NCBI GenBank assembly: GCA_907165135.1
Contig: OU015567.1
Span: forward strand, 12,653,001 to 12,717,000
DNA: 64,000 nucleotides
DNA from: Oikopleura dioica
Taxonomy: Eukaryota > Chordata > Appendicularia > Copelata > Oikopleuridae
Direction: 5' to 3'
Made by a program: the position numbers and the translations under genes. Below are positions 47,986 through 57,826 of the stretch, piece by piece (position 1 is the first letter of the stretch; every line of letters begins with the position of its first letter). Below the pieces are notes generated by a model. It ran no database searches and was not told the origin of the DNA. It was given only the letters and a program-made list of their open reading frames with translations.

Positions 47986-47992
47986 ATTTATA
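47986..47992 (-). promoter_or_regulatory. TATA box of the myosin gene
   Basis: TATAAAT on the - strand lies about 56 bases upstream of the 5' UTR intron donor. A start about 25-30 bases downstream would give a roughly 30-base leader. Strong TATA promoters are usual for muscle structural genes. Confidence 0.55.
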
Positions 47993-48473
47993 CGTTTGAA
48001 AATGGCTCCTCAACAGAAATATTAGCCTAAAACGGCGGCGATTTGCAAGTTCTCACTATGAACTTAAGATGAAAAGTGTCCATTTTCGGATCTGACCCTT
48101 TTTATGAGATTTATGAGCGGTCCACTTTGCAAGTTGATAATGTTTCTTAATGGGGGCTAAACCAGGATCGTTATCAACGTGAACTTTAGCGAGTCAAAAA
48201 CAAGCATAATTTATAGCCTTATTTTCGAGAGTGCTTTTGCAGTGCAAAAAAAGGAAAGTGGATTTTGTTACTCATTAACAAACTATCTTTAAAAAATCTT
48301 TATTGTATCAAAGAAAATAGGTCTGCATTATATTTTCCTTATTCTGATCGATTATTATTTATTTGAATAATTGACGTGTAGTTGATACAGTAAATAAAAT
48401 TTTGAAGGTCAGAAGGTCGTTATGCCTTTGGTTTTGAAGCGTTTGTTTTTTGATGGAGGAGTTTTATTTTGCT
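47993..48473. other. upstream region of the myosin gene, no gene
   Basis: AT-rich non-coding sequence between the myosin promoter and the 3' end of the next - strand gene. Distal muscle control elements may lie here, but I could not point to a defined site. Confidence 0.45.
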
Positions 48474-48880
48474 TCAATTTTGTTCAGATTGAGTTGTTTG
48501 TTCAAGTTCGACAGCTTGAGACTGCTGTTGGGTTGGAGAAACCTTGAAACAGGCGTATTTTCTGATGTTGAAGATGAAATGGCAAATGAGAGTCAGGAAA
48601 ACTTAAATAAAGTTAAGATAGATATTGCAAATTCAATTGTGAAAATTACAAAGGGCAACAACTCCACCAAGACAGTAAATTGTTATCATAAACAAATTCC
48701 AGTTTTCTTCCTGTTTTTCTTCATCGATCAAGTCAAATCCGTCTGACTCAGTTACTGAAGTGGAGTCTGTTGGTCGCGGCCTATTCTATGATCAGGAATG
48801 GATGGTTTAGAAATTTCAAACCTTGGTCCCCTCGATTCCTTAGAAAGAGCATGGCAAACAAAGAACAGTAGAAGCTTCAT
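48474..48880 (-). CDS. small type I membrane protein, unknown
   Basis: Three exons, 48880-48822, 48780-48650 and 48601-48474, with GT-AG introns of 41 and 48 bp in matching phases; 105 residues. It has a signal peptide (MKLLLFFVCHALS), a short Pro/Ser/Thr and acidic ectodomain, one transmembrane helix (about residues 48-75, ILV/F-rich with GG) and a cytoplasmic tail rich in Gln and Thr (SPTQQQSQAVELEQTTQ). None of the exons stands out alone; the join restores one continuous open frame. I recognise no family. The next gene on the same strand has the same topology and a similar Gln/Thr tail, suggesting relatedness or a shared role. Confidence 0.62.
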
Positions 48881-49208
48881 CTTTCTCTGTTATTCAGTCA
48901 GTCTTGCTCAAGGAGATGGACTTATCACTTTCATTTTGCCATGCAGTGTGTCAAGCAGGTGAGCTTTCGAAGTTTTAGGGCCTCAAGATTGATGACTTAT
49001 TGTTTTTATTCGGTTATTAGCGACACAAACAAAGATGTCCATTTTATCTAACATCTTTTTTTTTATTTGTTTTTTTTTAATTTTCTGCATAAATAATCAA
49101 TCATTATTACCGAGTTTGTTTTATTGTTTGTTAAGCAAAATATTTATTGAACTTTTGGTTGATTAATTAATAAAAAACCAGCTTTTGAAGTTTATGCTGA
49201 TTGTTGAG
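48881..49208. other. intergenic, no gene
   Basis: A 328-bp AT- and T-rich gap between two - strand genes. It holds the promoter of the small type I membrane protein and the 3' end of the next gene. An ATTTATTGAAC/AATTAATAAA-like stretch near 49140-49175 could be polyadenylation signals. Confidence 0.4.
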
Positions 49209-50178
49209 TTATGGTCCATAACTTATGGAGAGTTGTTGCGTGGTTTGTTGTTGTTCAGTTATTGTCACTGAAGAAGTTCCGTTGGGAAAGCTATTCTGCG
49301 CTGGAGGATCTTTTGTCACCGTTGATTCTTGACCGATGATTTGGCCTGGAAGGTATTGAGTTGGTGCAGGGGGAGAAGCATTCTTTTGGCATGCGTAGAT
49401 CGACACTCCCACTAAAAATGATAACTAAGTGCTTTTTATGAGAAGCCCTACATAGAACAGTGCCGATTCCAACACAAGTTAGGGGCCAAATCCACCAGGA
49501 TGGATCTTCTTCGGTCGATTCAGATGCTTCTGCGGCTGGTTTATCTGGGAGTGAGTTGACTCCATCATTAGATGGCTCATCAGTGTTGACTGCGTTACGA
49601 TCGTCCATCGGAACAACTGGATCAGCAGGTTTTGCTGTCTTCTTTTCGGTTGTATTTATTGCCGGTGGCATTGTCGATGGTGGTGGTGGTTTGGGTCTTG
49701 ATGTTGTTGTCATTGAATCAGTTGATGATTCTTGAAGTCCTGGGAACGCATTTTGTGGTCCAAACATGTTTCCCTGCCCATTAAGAGGATCTTCAGTAGG
49801 ATCAAGCTTGCCGATTCCGTCAATATCGATATTTTCAGTCACTAGGGGAGTTTCGACTGTATCGTCAGGAATACACATTCCACCCATCGCTGGCCTTGAA
49901 CAATTATTTTTTCTCAGCTTTAAAATTTACTAAAAATCATGAGGCTTGAATAGTTCAACTTGGTCAAAAATCATGATTCATGAATGTAAGAATAACTAAC
50001 CTTCCTCCTTTAGGACATTTGACACCATTGATTCCAGCCATGTCCGGTCTAAATATGAGTCTCATTAATAAAAAGAGATAAAACAGTCTCACCTCACTCC
50101 TCTATCAATGGCAGGTATACCAGCAATAGAGTCGTCCGCAAGCACAACAGATCCGAAAATCAAATTTGAAATTTTCAT
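49209..50178 (-). CDS. type I membrane protein with Pro/Thr-rich ectodomain, unknown
   Basis: Four exons, 50178-50093, 50048-50001, 49894-49452 and 49411-49209, with GT-AG introns of 44, 106 and 40 bp and consistent phases; 259 residues. It has a signal peptide (MKISNLIFGSVVLA), a short motif with two cysteines (GVKCPKGG and GGMCIPDD), then a long acidic Pro/Ser/Thr-rich stalk likely to be O-glycosylated. One transmembrane helix follows (WWIWPLTCVGIGTVLLGVS, about 172-192) and a Gln/Thr-rich cytoplasmic tail (ITEQQQTTQQLS). I recognise no family. It is divergent from the serpin gene, whose start is 467 bp away. Confidence 0.68.
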
Positions 50179-50645
50179 TTTCTCTTTTTTTCTATTTTTT
50201 TGTTATCTTCTGTGTGATTGATGTTTTAAGTAGTCCCTGATTAGGAACTAATCATGAAAGAATCACAAAGAAAGCGTCAGAGTATTCGACCCCTGTTAAA
50301 TTTGACGATCAGACTCCTTTATGATATCAACTGCGGGGACAAAGCAATAAACTTGGCGACCATGCTCTGAGCGTCAAAAGCTTTTTTTGCCACTCTCCGT
50401 TACTTTTTTATTGCCATATTCGTCATCAATAAGATTTTGGAATGTTTCTTCCTACTACTAGATTTTGTATCCCGGTAAATTTTTATCCATTCGTTCGTTC
50501 GATAACATATTCATCTTGTTGGTTTACATTCTCAATGAAAAGACACTCAGTTTCCTTATCGATGGATTCATGAACCGGCCGGTATTCGCTTCATCAGAGC
50601 TTCACAGATATTCTCCCACAGAATAGTATTTTAGTCCGAAAAGAG
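50179..50645. promoter_or_regulatory. divergent promoter region
   Basis: The 467 bp separating the start codons of the - strand membrane-protein gene and the + strand serpin must contain both promoters. It is AT-rich. No TATA box or factor site could be assigned confidently. Confidence 0.35.
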
Positions 50646-52050
50646 ATGGACCTGTGTTTGAAATTACTCCTTAGCGAGCCTGCCAAGAATTTGGTCCTTT
50701 CGCCTGTCAATGTTGAGCACGCATTTGCCATTCTAGCGAGAGCTGCTGATGGACAAACAAGGTACGACTCAAAGCTCCAATGAGATTTACTTCCATTTGA
50801 CTCTTAGAGAAGAAATTCTTAAAATGGTGTCTCAAGAAGAACCTGGCAAAACGGAAGCGCGCGTCAGAGCCCTAGAATCTCTTCCTGTCGTCCAAATAGG
50901 CGCAAAATTATTCAGCTGCTTCAAAACAGACTTCAGCGCCTCCCATGAATACGTTGATTTTACCGAGAGTCAAGACGCTGCGGATAAAATAAACTCCTGG
51001 GTTTCGAAGTCAACGAACGATGTCATCAACGAGGTGGTTGATGCTTCTGAGCTAGAAGATCCATTGACAAGAATGATCCTTGTCTCCGCAATTTTCTTCA
51101 AGACAGAGTTGTCATTTTCAACCATTTGGATGAGGAAACTATAGTAATTAATAGAAAGGAAAACTCCGAGTGAAGGACTCATGGAAAAAAAAATTTTCAG
51201 TTTTTAGAACAAATTATGGGCTCTTCGGCGAAGGAAAGCACGGAGTTCGATACATGGAAGAAACATTCGAAGAGATCATGTACACCAGAACCAGCGAATT
51301 CCAAGCCATTTCATTGCCCTACTTGACTGAAGGGCTGGAAATGACGGTTGTAATGCCAAAGCCGCAAAATCTCAAAGGGATTTCCAGCAAATCTCCGCTT
51401 TTCGTTTTCGAAACGGTTTCCTTGACCGCGTCAAAGCTCAAGGACATTTTCGGTGGTTTACGAAAAGCGAAGGTGAACTTTCGAATGCCAAAGTTCGAGA
51501 TAGACACAAACTTGGATCTGAAAGAGATCTTCGAAAAACTCGGCTTTGGGCATGTGTTTTCGGAGGCATTGGACAACTACAGTTGTGGGTAATTCTAAAG
51601 TTCGTGAACAGTGTTCACTGAGCACTGATCCCTTGGAATTCGGCCGCCCTCACAGGGCTAGCAAACTTTAGGATTACCTACTGCACAGCCATTTGACGAA
51701 GAAATCTGTGTACCTATCGAAGGCGAAACACAGGGCAAAAATTGTCGTCAATGAGAAAGGAACTGTAGCTGCAGCGGTATCATTCGGTGGATGTGAAGGG
51801 GTAAACTTACACACTAAAATCTCATCTAATGCTTTTATAGTGTGGCCGTTACGAGCTGCCTCCAGAAGAGTTCATCTGCGATCGTCCCTTCCTCTATTTC
51901 ATTCGAAAAGAAGACGAAATTATCTTTGCCGGGCGAGTTGTCAAGCCCGAAACGCAAGCTGTCGAATGTGACTTCGAAGCAAGCCTTGAAGATGAGCTGA
52001 AGGAATTACTCGAATTACAGAAAAACGGCAGACTGTACTTAGAAGACTAG
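50646..52050 (+). CDS. serpin, probably intracellular
   Basis: Serine-protease inhibitor fold. Five exons: 50646-50761, 50808-51105, 51155-51588, 51689-51800 and 51841-52050, together 389 residues, the normal size. Visible landmarks are NLVLSPVNVEHAFAILARAA near the N-terminus, LVSAIFFK (s3A) and FQAISLPYL. The hinge EKGTVAAAVSFGG has small residues at P12-P9, as in inhibitory serpins, and the C-terminal signature is FICDRPFLYFIR...FAGRVVKP. No signal peptide, so cytosolic/nuclear action is likely. By spacing, P1 falls on the Cys of GCGRY or the Arg two residues on. The second intron is read as GA-AG; with GT-AG only, the frame breaks. The stop overlaps no signal, but AATAAA follows immediately. 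Confidence 0.85.
51106..51154 (+). other. non-canonical GA-AG intron in the serpin
   Basis: AAGACA|GAGTTG ... TTAATAG|AAAGGA joins two open frames in phase 0 and gives a 49-bp intron, the modal size in this window. No GT donor nearby gives a matching phase. An alternative is a one-base error plus a 38-bp GT-AG intron at 51170-51207. Confidence 0.6.
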
Positions 52051-52117
52051 AATAAATCCACGAGACATATTCACAGCTATTTCCTCTCGAAATTCAGAGA
52101 AAAAGGATGAAATCCTT

Positions 52118-52477
52118 GAGTAGGCCTCACTTGGACAAGAGTTCACTTGGACAGAGCTTCACTTGGACAAAAGCTTCACTTGGACAACATTTCAAAAGGG
52201 TCCTTTTTGTGAGTTTGATAAACGATTCTCAAAAAGAAAGTAACAGTTTTCATAAAATTGACAAGTTTTTTACATGAATATCCGATAAAATAAATTTATT
52301 GGTGAAAAATTTGTCTTTGTTTATTTTTAGATCAAAGAAAACATCTGATAGTGTCAATTATTCTCAAAATTTGGCCATAATTAGTTATTATCAATTACGT
52401 CAAAATAATCGTTTTTTCAAAAGTCGTTCGAGTGAAGCTCTGTTCAAATGAAGCTCTTGTTCAAATGAAGCCTACCC
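52118..52477. mobile_element. inverted-repeat (MITE-like) element with 9-bp target duplication
   Basis: A 360-bp element flanked by the direct repeat GAAATCCTT (52109-52117 and 52478-52486). The termini are imperfect inverted repeats of about 60-70 bp: GAGTAGGCCTCACTTGGACA at the left, and the complement of GGGTAGGCTTCATTTGAACA at the right. Each arm contains three or four tandem copies of a motif near AGCTTCACTTGGACA. The AT-rich core has no coding potential. Its duplication length and tandem-unit arms match the element at 2778-3378, suggesting the same transposition machinery, although the sequences differ. Confidence 0.8.
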
Positions 52478-52725
52478 GAAATCCTTCATGAACTTTTCAA
52501 ACTCTCGCCATCCAATGAGCGCGCATTATTTCCTCACAAAGCTACTGATTGGCTCTTTCTCGCGGCGGGAAATCCAGAAAATACCTATAAAGTCGAAAGA
52601 GCCGATTTCATAAAATTTATTAATATTTTTGAAGGGTTGGCGCAAAAGTAAAAAAAGAGAAAAAAAGAATATTTACAAAAAAGAAAGAAAAAACTCAAAA
52701 TCTTCAAGTTTTCAATTCTTCAATT

Positions 52726-53388
52726 TTAATTGCCATTTCTGACCATTCGTCGCGGGTTATTCTTTTCGCGTTCCATTCTCGCCAATTTAGTCTTCGTCAG
52801 CCGCGTCAGTTCGTAAAGATGGTCGTCCTCGACAAACGGTAGAAACTCGCGCTGCCATTCGGCCAGTCGGAAGAGATATTCCACGTTGGACCCGGTCGGC
52901 CCGCTTGCATTCGCGATGATGTCAGATAATTCTTCAATGGACTGTTCGCCCGTGAATTGGTCGTTTTCTGGCGTGGCGGTGTAGACCAGCGCTGGAATTG
53001 GCGCGAACTCGGCGCTGTGGAAATCTTCGACGCTCAAGGAATAGCCGCCAAGGGTGGATTCTCGCATGTTCAAATGCTCTAATGCTGCAGCAATTTGCTC
53101 TCTTCCGGAAAGTTTGTACGCGCAGCCGTATGTCTCCGATCTTCCAGTTTGGTCCTTCATCAGAGTGGCTACTCGCCCGGGTCGACCTGGTCGGCCCCTG
53201 TGCGTCGTATTTCCTTGGTAAAATCGGCGACGATAGCCAAGGATCTTCCCGACGATCTTGTCCGAGAAGCAGAAGTTCGGGAGCCAGACAAGCGATCCGT
53301 AGCCGAAGACCCAAAGCTCTTCCAAATTCGCCAGCGCGTCAAATTGAGACAGCCGGATTAATTCGTTAATTCTCTTCGCAATTACCAT
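52726..53388 (-). CDS. glutathione-specific gamma-glutamylcyclotransferase (ChaC family)
   Basis: Cytosolic enzyme that cleaves glutathione to 5-oxoproline and Cys-Gly. A single 220-residue exon of normal ChaC length. The substrate-binding loop WVFGYGSLVW (residues 26-35), the YRRRFYQGNTTHRG motif and the catalytic Glu at about 110 in LNMRESTLGGY are all present. The final residues are basic and Asn-rich. On the - strand a GATTTCAG acceptor lies just before the AAAC-ATG start, fitting a spliced or trans-spliced leader. The extended N-terminus before the GYGSL loop (25 residues) is longer than in most ChaC2 proteins; ChaC1 and ChaC2 cannot be told apart from this alone. Confidence 0.93.
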   Translation of the reverse strand: MVIAKRINELIRLSQFDALANLEELWVFGYGSLVWLPNFCFSDKIVGKILGYRRRFYQGNTTHRGRPGRPGRVATLMKDQTGRSETYGCAYKLSGREQIAAALEHLNMRESTLGGYSLSVEDFHSAEFAPIPALVYTATPENDQFTGEQSIEELSDIIANASGPTGSNVEYLFRLAEWQREFLPFVEDDHLYELTRLTKTKLARMEREKNNPRRMVRNGN

Positions 53389-53480
53389 GTTTCTGAAATC
53401 AACGATGATTTTCTTTCCAAAAATTTAATTGAAAGTTTTTTCGAGTGTGAATGTGATAAGGTCATTTAGGAGGAGCGGGC

Positions 53481-53486
53481 TTTATA
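53481..53486 (-). promoter_or_regulatory. candidate TATA box of the ChaC gene
   Basis: A TTTATAAA core in the palindrome GGCTTTATAAAGCC lies about 93 bases upstream of the start codon on the - strand. It reads as TATAAA on both strands. Orientation toward ChaC is inferred because that is the nearest start. Confidence 0.4.
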
Positions 53487-53499
53487 AAGCCTGGCTGGG

Positions 53500-54722
53500 G
53501 TAAACAAAGCCAATCAGCGGGAGAGGAGCAGCCCCTTTGGCGGCTGACGAAATTTTACCCGACGTCTGATGAAAACTTTAGAGCGACTGGGCGGCCAGGG
53601 GCGATAATAAATACGACAGCGGATGTTTGGGGCAATAACTAACGTGGAAAAAAGCGATAAGGAAAGAGGGCGAGTTACATAACTTGTCTCTCCGCCGAAT
53701 TAATCTCTTTTGAAACGGTTTTCTTTTGTTTCTAACTCAAGGAAGTGAAAATCTTTCTGAAATTCTATAAAAATTAAGATTTGTTTTTGACTATTTATAA
53801 AGAATATTTGGCTCATTTATCTTTACCTTTTCTCCAAAATAACGGGCTCCATTTTCTGACTCTTTATCTGAGTTTGTTTCTATTTGGATAGTCTCCAAAA
53901 GTGCTCAACCCTTTTGTTCAACTTCTTCTTTCTTTAGTGGAAATTTCCAAAAAGGACTGTCCCTGTCTCCCCAACCGTCTCCCGGGGAAAACCCCTTTTT
54001 GCGAAAATCACTTGTAAAGCTGATAAGCCCCCGAATTCCCCAAATTTGGTAGTATCAGGCCATCTACTGAATGCTCGGCTACCTGATGGAAAACTACTCT
54101 TCTCTCTGTCTTTTGTTCTGAATTGCTTCTGTCTATTTTTTGCTTCAACTCTGTCTTTTGCTTTTTGAAAAGAAAAAAAGCGGCCATTCTTTCTTTTTGA
54201 ATCCTTTTTTCATGTGATTCCCTGGTCATATGATTCAATGATACTGTTTTGGTGGTCAAATAGACGTAAATAGAGCCTGATAGCTTTGGTGCTTGTATTG
54301 ATATTTTTAAACGTAATTATGATAGGCAGGTTAACCCGGGTCACAGACTCGCCTGATGTTTGCTGACCTGACGAAAATGGTGAAAATTGACGCAGACAAA
54401 ATTAATGAAACTAGGTAAACTTACTTGTCGCTCATTTTTTCGCTATTGAATTTGGAAAGAACACGCTCTGGCATCTTTGAGAATTACAATTCGCCAACCC
54501 TTCTCTTTTCTCGTAAAACTGTTGTAAAACTCCGTTTAAAACTGAGGGTTGAAAAAGTTCATCTGAGCCTTTTGTTCGAACCAGGAGGAGTTCTAGAAAT
54601 AATATGGTCTACAAAGTTGGTTTATCGATTGAACTGGACCAATGCCTTTCAGCATATCCTCACTGCATATTAACGTCTGGCTGAAATGTCTGAGCAGAGA
54701 AAATCTTATCCATGTCGATTTC
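53500..54722. other. intergenic region between divergent ChaC and UTP4
   Basis: About 1.2 kb with TGATAAG/CGATAAG GATA-type motifs and T-rich tracts. It has no supported exon; the ORF at 54425-54673 lacks any domain. It ends in GTCGATTTCAG, the acceptor directly before the UTP4 start codon. Confidence 0.45.
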
Positions 54723-54725
54723 AGA

Positions 54726-57692
54726 ATGAAACAAAGTCTTCGAGTACACAGATGTTCGGTATTTTCAGAAAATCCGAGCGCAGTTCAAACTCTTCGTTAC
54801 GACACTGACAATGCTAGACTAGCCGTTGCAAGAGCTGATGGTCCAGAACAACGCGGAATCGAGGTGATGCCTTTAAATTCTTTCAGAAACTAAAAAAGCG
54901 TTTCAGATTTGGTCTTATTACAACCGGCGTTGTTGGGATCAAGTCGCGTTCATCCCTCCAGATGAGGATCGACCGGTAGATGTTTTAGAATGGACAAAGT
55001 ACGGGCTTTTACTGTCTGCCGGTGCCAATGGTTTCATTACTTCTTATTGCCCTAAAAGTTGCAAGGTGCGGACTACCCCGATATTCTCAATTAATCTTCC
55101 TTTCAAGGTCCTGGCAAATATGGATAGTGGAGCGTCGGCAGTGTGGTGTATGCGTAAATCACCCGACGGAGAACACCTCGCCGTCGGCGGAGAAGATGGA
55201 ATCGTGCGAATTTATGAAATAATGGATACTAAAACGGAAATGTGTCTCCTTTATCTCAAATCGTTCGAGCGGCAGGAAAAACGGGTTCTTTCGCTGTCCT
55301 GGCATTCGAAAGGAAAAGTATGAACGTTTACGCCTCTATCCTTTATCCCAGAAAAAGGGTCCTCCTTTAGAAAAAGACAAAATACGCTATACTATAAAAT
55401 ATACCGTATATTATATACCATGATAAAAAGTATAATCATGATTCATGAGCACGAAATATCGCTAGAGTTAAGGATCTTTGCGTCATGAACATTGAACGAA
55501 AGCTGTATCGTGACTGTTCATTTTAGCTTCTGTGTACGTCAGGAGTCGGTTCTATCCGGATTTGGAATGTGGAAACTGGCAGGATGCATCGTCAACTCGC
55601 TGTGTCTAAGGTTAGTTTTTCGGGCAGATTTCCACTCTTTCCCATCTGTGCGTGGAATTTTCCTTCGTTCATATGACATTATTGAAAACATGTACGATTT
55701 TTACTAAAACGCTCGGTATTTCGGCGAAGAAAGAGATGAAATTACAAAATTAACTAATTTAGGAAGGAAACATGGAAACAACAGTCTGGTGCAACCTTTT
55801 CCTAACAGACTACACGATCGTGACTGGCGATTCAAACGGAAGAATTAATTTCTACAACGGAAAATTGGGAGCGCTAGTTCAATCAATAAAGAAACACAAA
55901 CGAGATATTCTCACGATCGCTGCAAGTAAAAACGAAAGGATGGTCTTTGCTTCCGGAGTCGATCCATTGGTCTTGGCGTATGAGAACATCCGGGTTGGGG
56001 AAAGTGACTTTGAAGGAAAAGAAGAGGAGTGGCGACGAGTCTGGGGCCATGTGCTTCATGGCAACGATGTGCGACAGCTGGAAATTGTCGACCGCGAGAT
56101 CGTGAGCGCCGGAATAGACAGGAACATTGTAGTGGCGAGACAGAAAAAAGCAATAAACGACAACTCGAAATCGTCCAGCATCCTCCACAGCTATCGGCAA
56201 AGTCCGGTCTGTTCGGTCTCGAAGGAAGCCAGACTTTTCCTCCTGCAGGGCAGCTGTCAGCTTGATCTGTGGAAAATGGCTGACGCAGCGGAACTTGATG
56301 ATGATTGCATGGACGAGGACGAGGTAGAGGGCTCAAGTTTTTTATCTTGAAAGATTAATCTCACTTATCCAGGTATCGTCAGAAGCACCAGTGCATATTT
56401 TCTCCCTGAAAACGGAACCGCTTAGAGTTTCGACCATTTCGCCTGATGGAAACTGGGTTGCGTTTTCCACAGCATCGAAGCTTCGAGTGTACAGAGTGTT
56501 TAATGAAGATGATAATGTTGGATTAGAAAAGGTATTTCTTGAGGAAAGCTTATAAGAATCAATTTAAAACTTTTTTATTAAAGATAATGATCGGGGAAGC
56601 GATAAAGGAAGCTCCCCTCCAGCTGCAGTTCTCCCCCGACTCGAAGCTCTTATTCTATGGAACGTACTCGTCGGAGCTCAAATCATTGAAAATCGATGAC
56701 GACTCCGAAGCATTAGTCGCCGGGCCGACCTTGCAAGCAAAAGAAAAGACGCAAGAAACACTCAGAGCAATCAAATTCAGTAGAACTTGCAAATACGTGG
56801 CATCGATCGGGTTGAGCTCGTATTTGTTCAATTTGGAGGAGGACTCAATGATTTTGATTCCGAGAGCGGCGACCGCTTACACCGCCGCGAATTTCATAAT
56901 GAGTGAAAATGGGTGAGGCGCTTTTAATTGAAATTGCTTAAAAATAAACTAGAGAAGAAACGCTTTTGGCATCGACGGCTAGCCGAGATATCCACGAATT
57001 CAATCTCGAAGGCGAGTATACAAAATGGTCGAACTCGTCGTCCATCCCCCCCTACATGGCGCAAGTATCGATCGAAAATCGTCTCTATCGATCAGTTTGG
57101 AACGCGCCCGATTATCCTTTGCGACAACGAGAGCTTTACGTTCATGGATAGAAGCCGGCAGGAATCTAAGAACCTTACCAAAATCAGATGTAGGTGACTA
57201 GTATTGTCAATAATTTGTTGATCCTCAATTTATGACGTGTAATCCGTTCATGGTTTATTTGCGGCTTATTTTAATTAGCTCAATCTCGCGAGATTTCTAA
57301 TAATTTTGAAATAAAGATTAAGTTATCCGCCCTTATTTAAACTAGAAGGTTTTAATGCCCACTCTTTTAAAAGATTCTTTAAAATCTATCTTTTTTGTAC
57401 GAAGTCTGAAATGTTCCACAATAAATTCTTCCTAGCCGCCGCCCAGGAAAAGAAATTCATCGAAGAGAACAAAGGAAGACTGTCTCACGAAGGAAAGAAC
57501 ATGAAAAACTTCAGTAGAGCGTTGCCACCGACTGTTAGCGAGACAGAATTCACGGAAATCTGTCGATGGAAATACGTCTTACACGCAGAAGCAGTAAGCA
57601 AGGACGAACTACTTGTGATTGACCGACCTGTTGGCGAAATTCTCGCATCTCTCCCGCCCGCTTTCCACCAAAAGAAATTCGGCAATAAATAA
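54726..57692 (+). CDS. UTP4: UTP4 (cirhin), WD40 protein of the small-subunit processome
   Basis: Nucleolar t-UTP subunit that binds early pre-rRNA and supports 18S rRNA maturation. Nine exons: 54726-54863, 54907-55065, 55108-55317, 55527-55610, 55763-56323, 56373-56531, 56584-56912, 56953-57189 and 57436-57692; about 710 residues. Tandem WD40 repeats run through almost the whole length (for example VLSLSWHSKGK and SIRIWNVETGR). The C-terminus LPPAFHQKKFGNK matches the family's conserved LPP...KKFG ending. The start is the ATG two bases after a TTTCAG acceptor, as in trans-spliced mRNAs. Exon 8 changes frame at the C7 run 57046-57052; removing one C gives a continuous conserved protein. AATAAA overlaps the stop region. 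Confidence 0.9.
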
Positions 57693-57826
57693 GTTCTACT
57701 TTTTTTCTGTCTTATTTCAATTAATGTCAGCTGATTGTAGGCTGGTTGAGAGGATTAAAAAAATATCGAAAAGTTTAAGCTTGTTTTTATGCATTATTTC
57801 TTTTCAGACTTTCAATTTATTGAAAT

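Noticed and set aside
57073-57103. 31-bp intron in UTP4 exon 8
   Set aside because: It encodes conserved UTP4 residues (KIVSIDQF) in the alternative frame; a C7 run-length error explains the break better.
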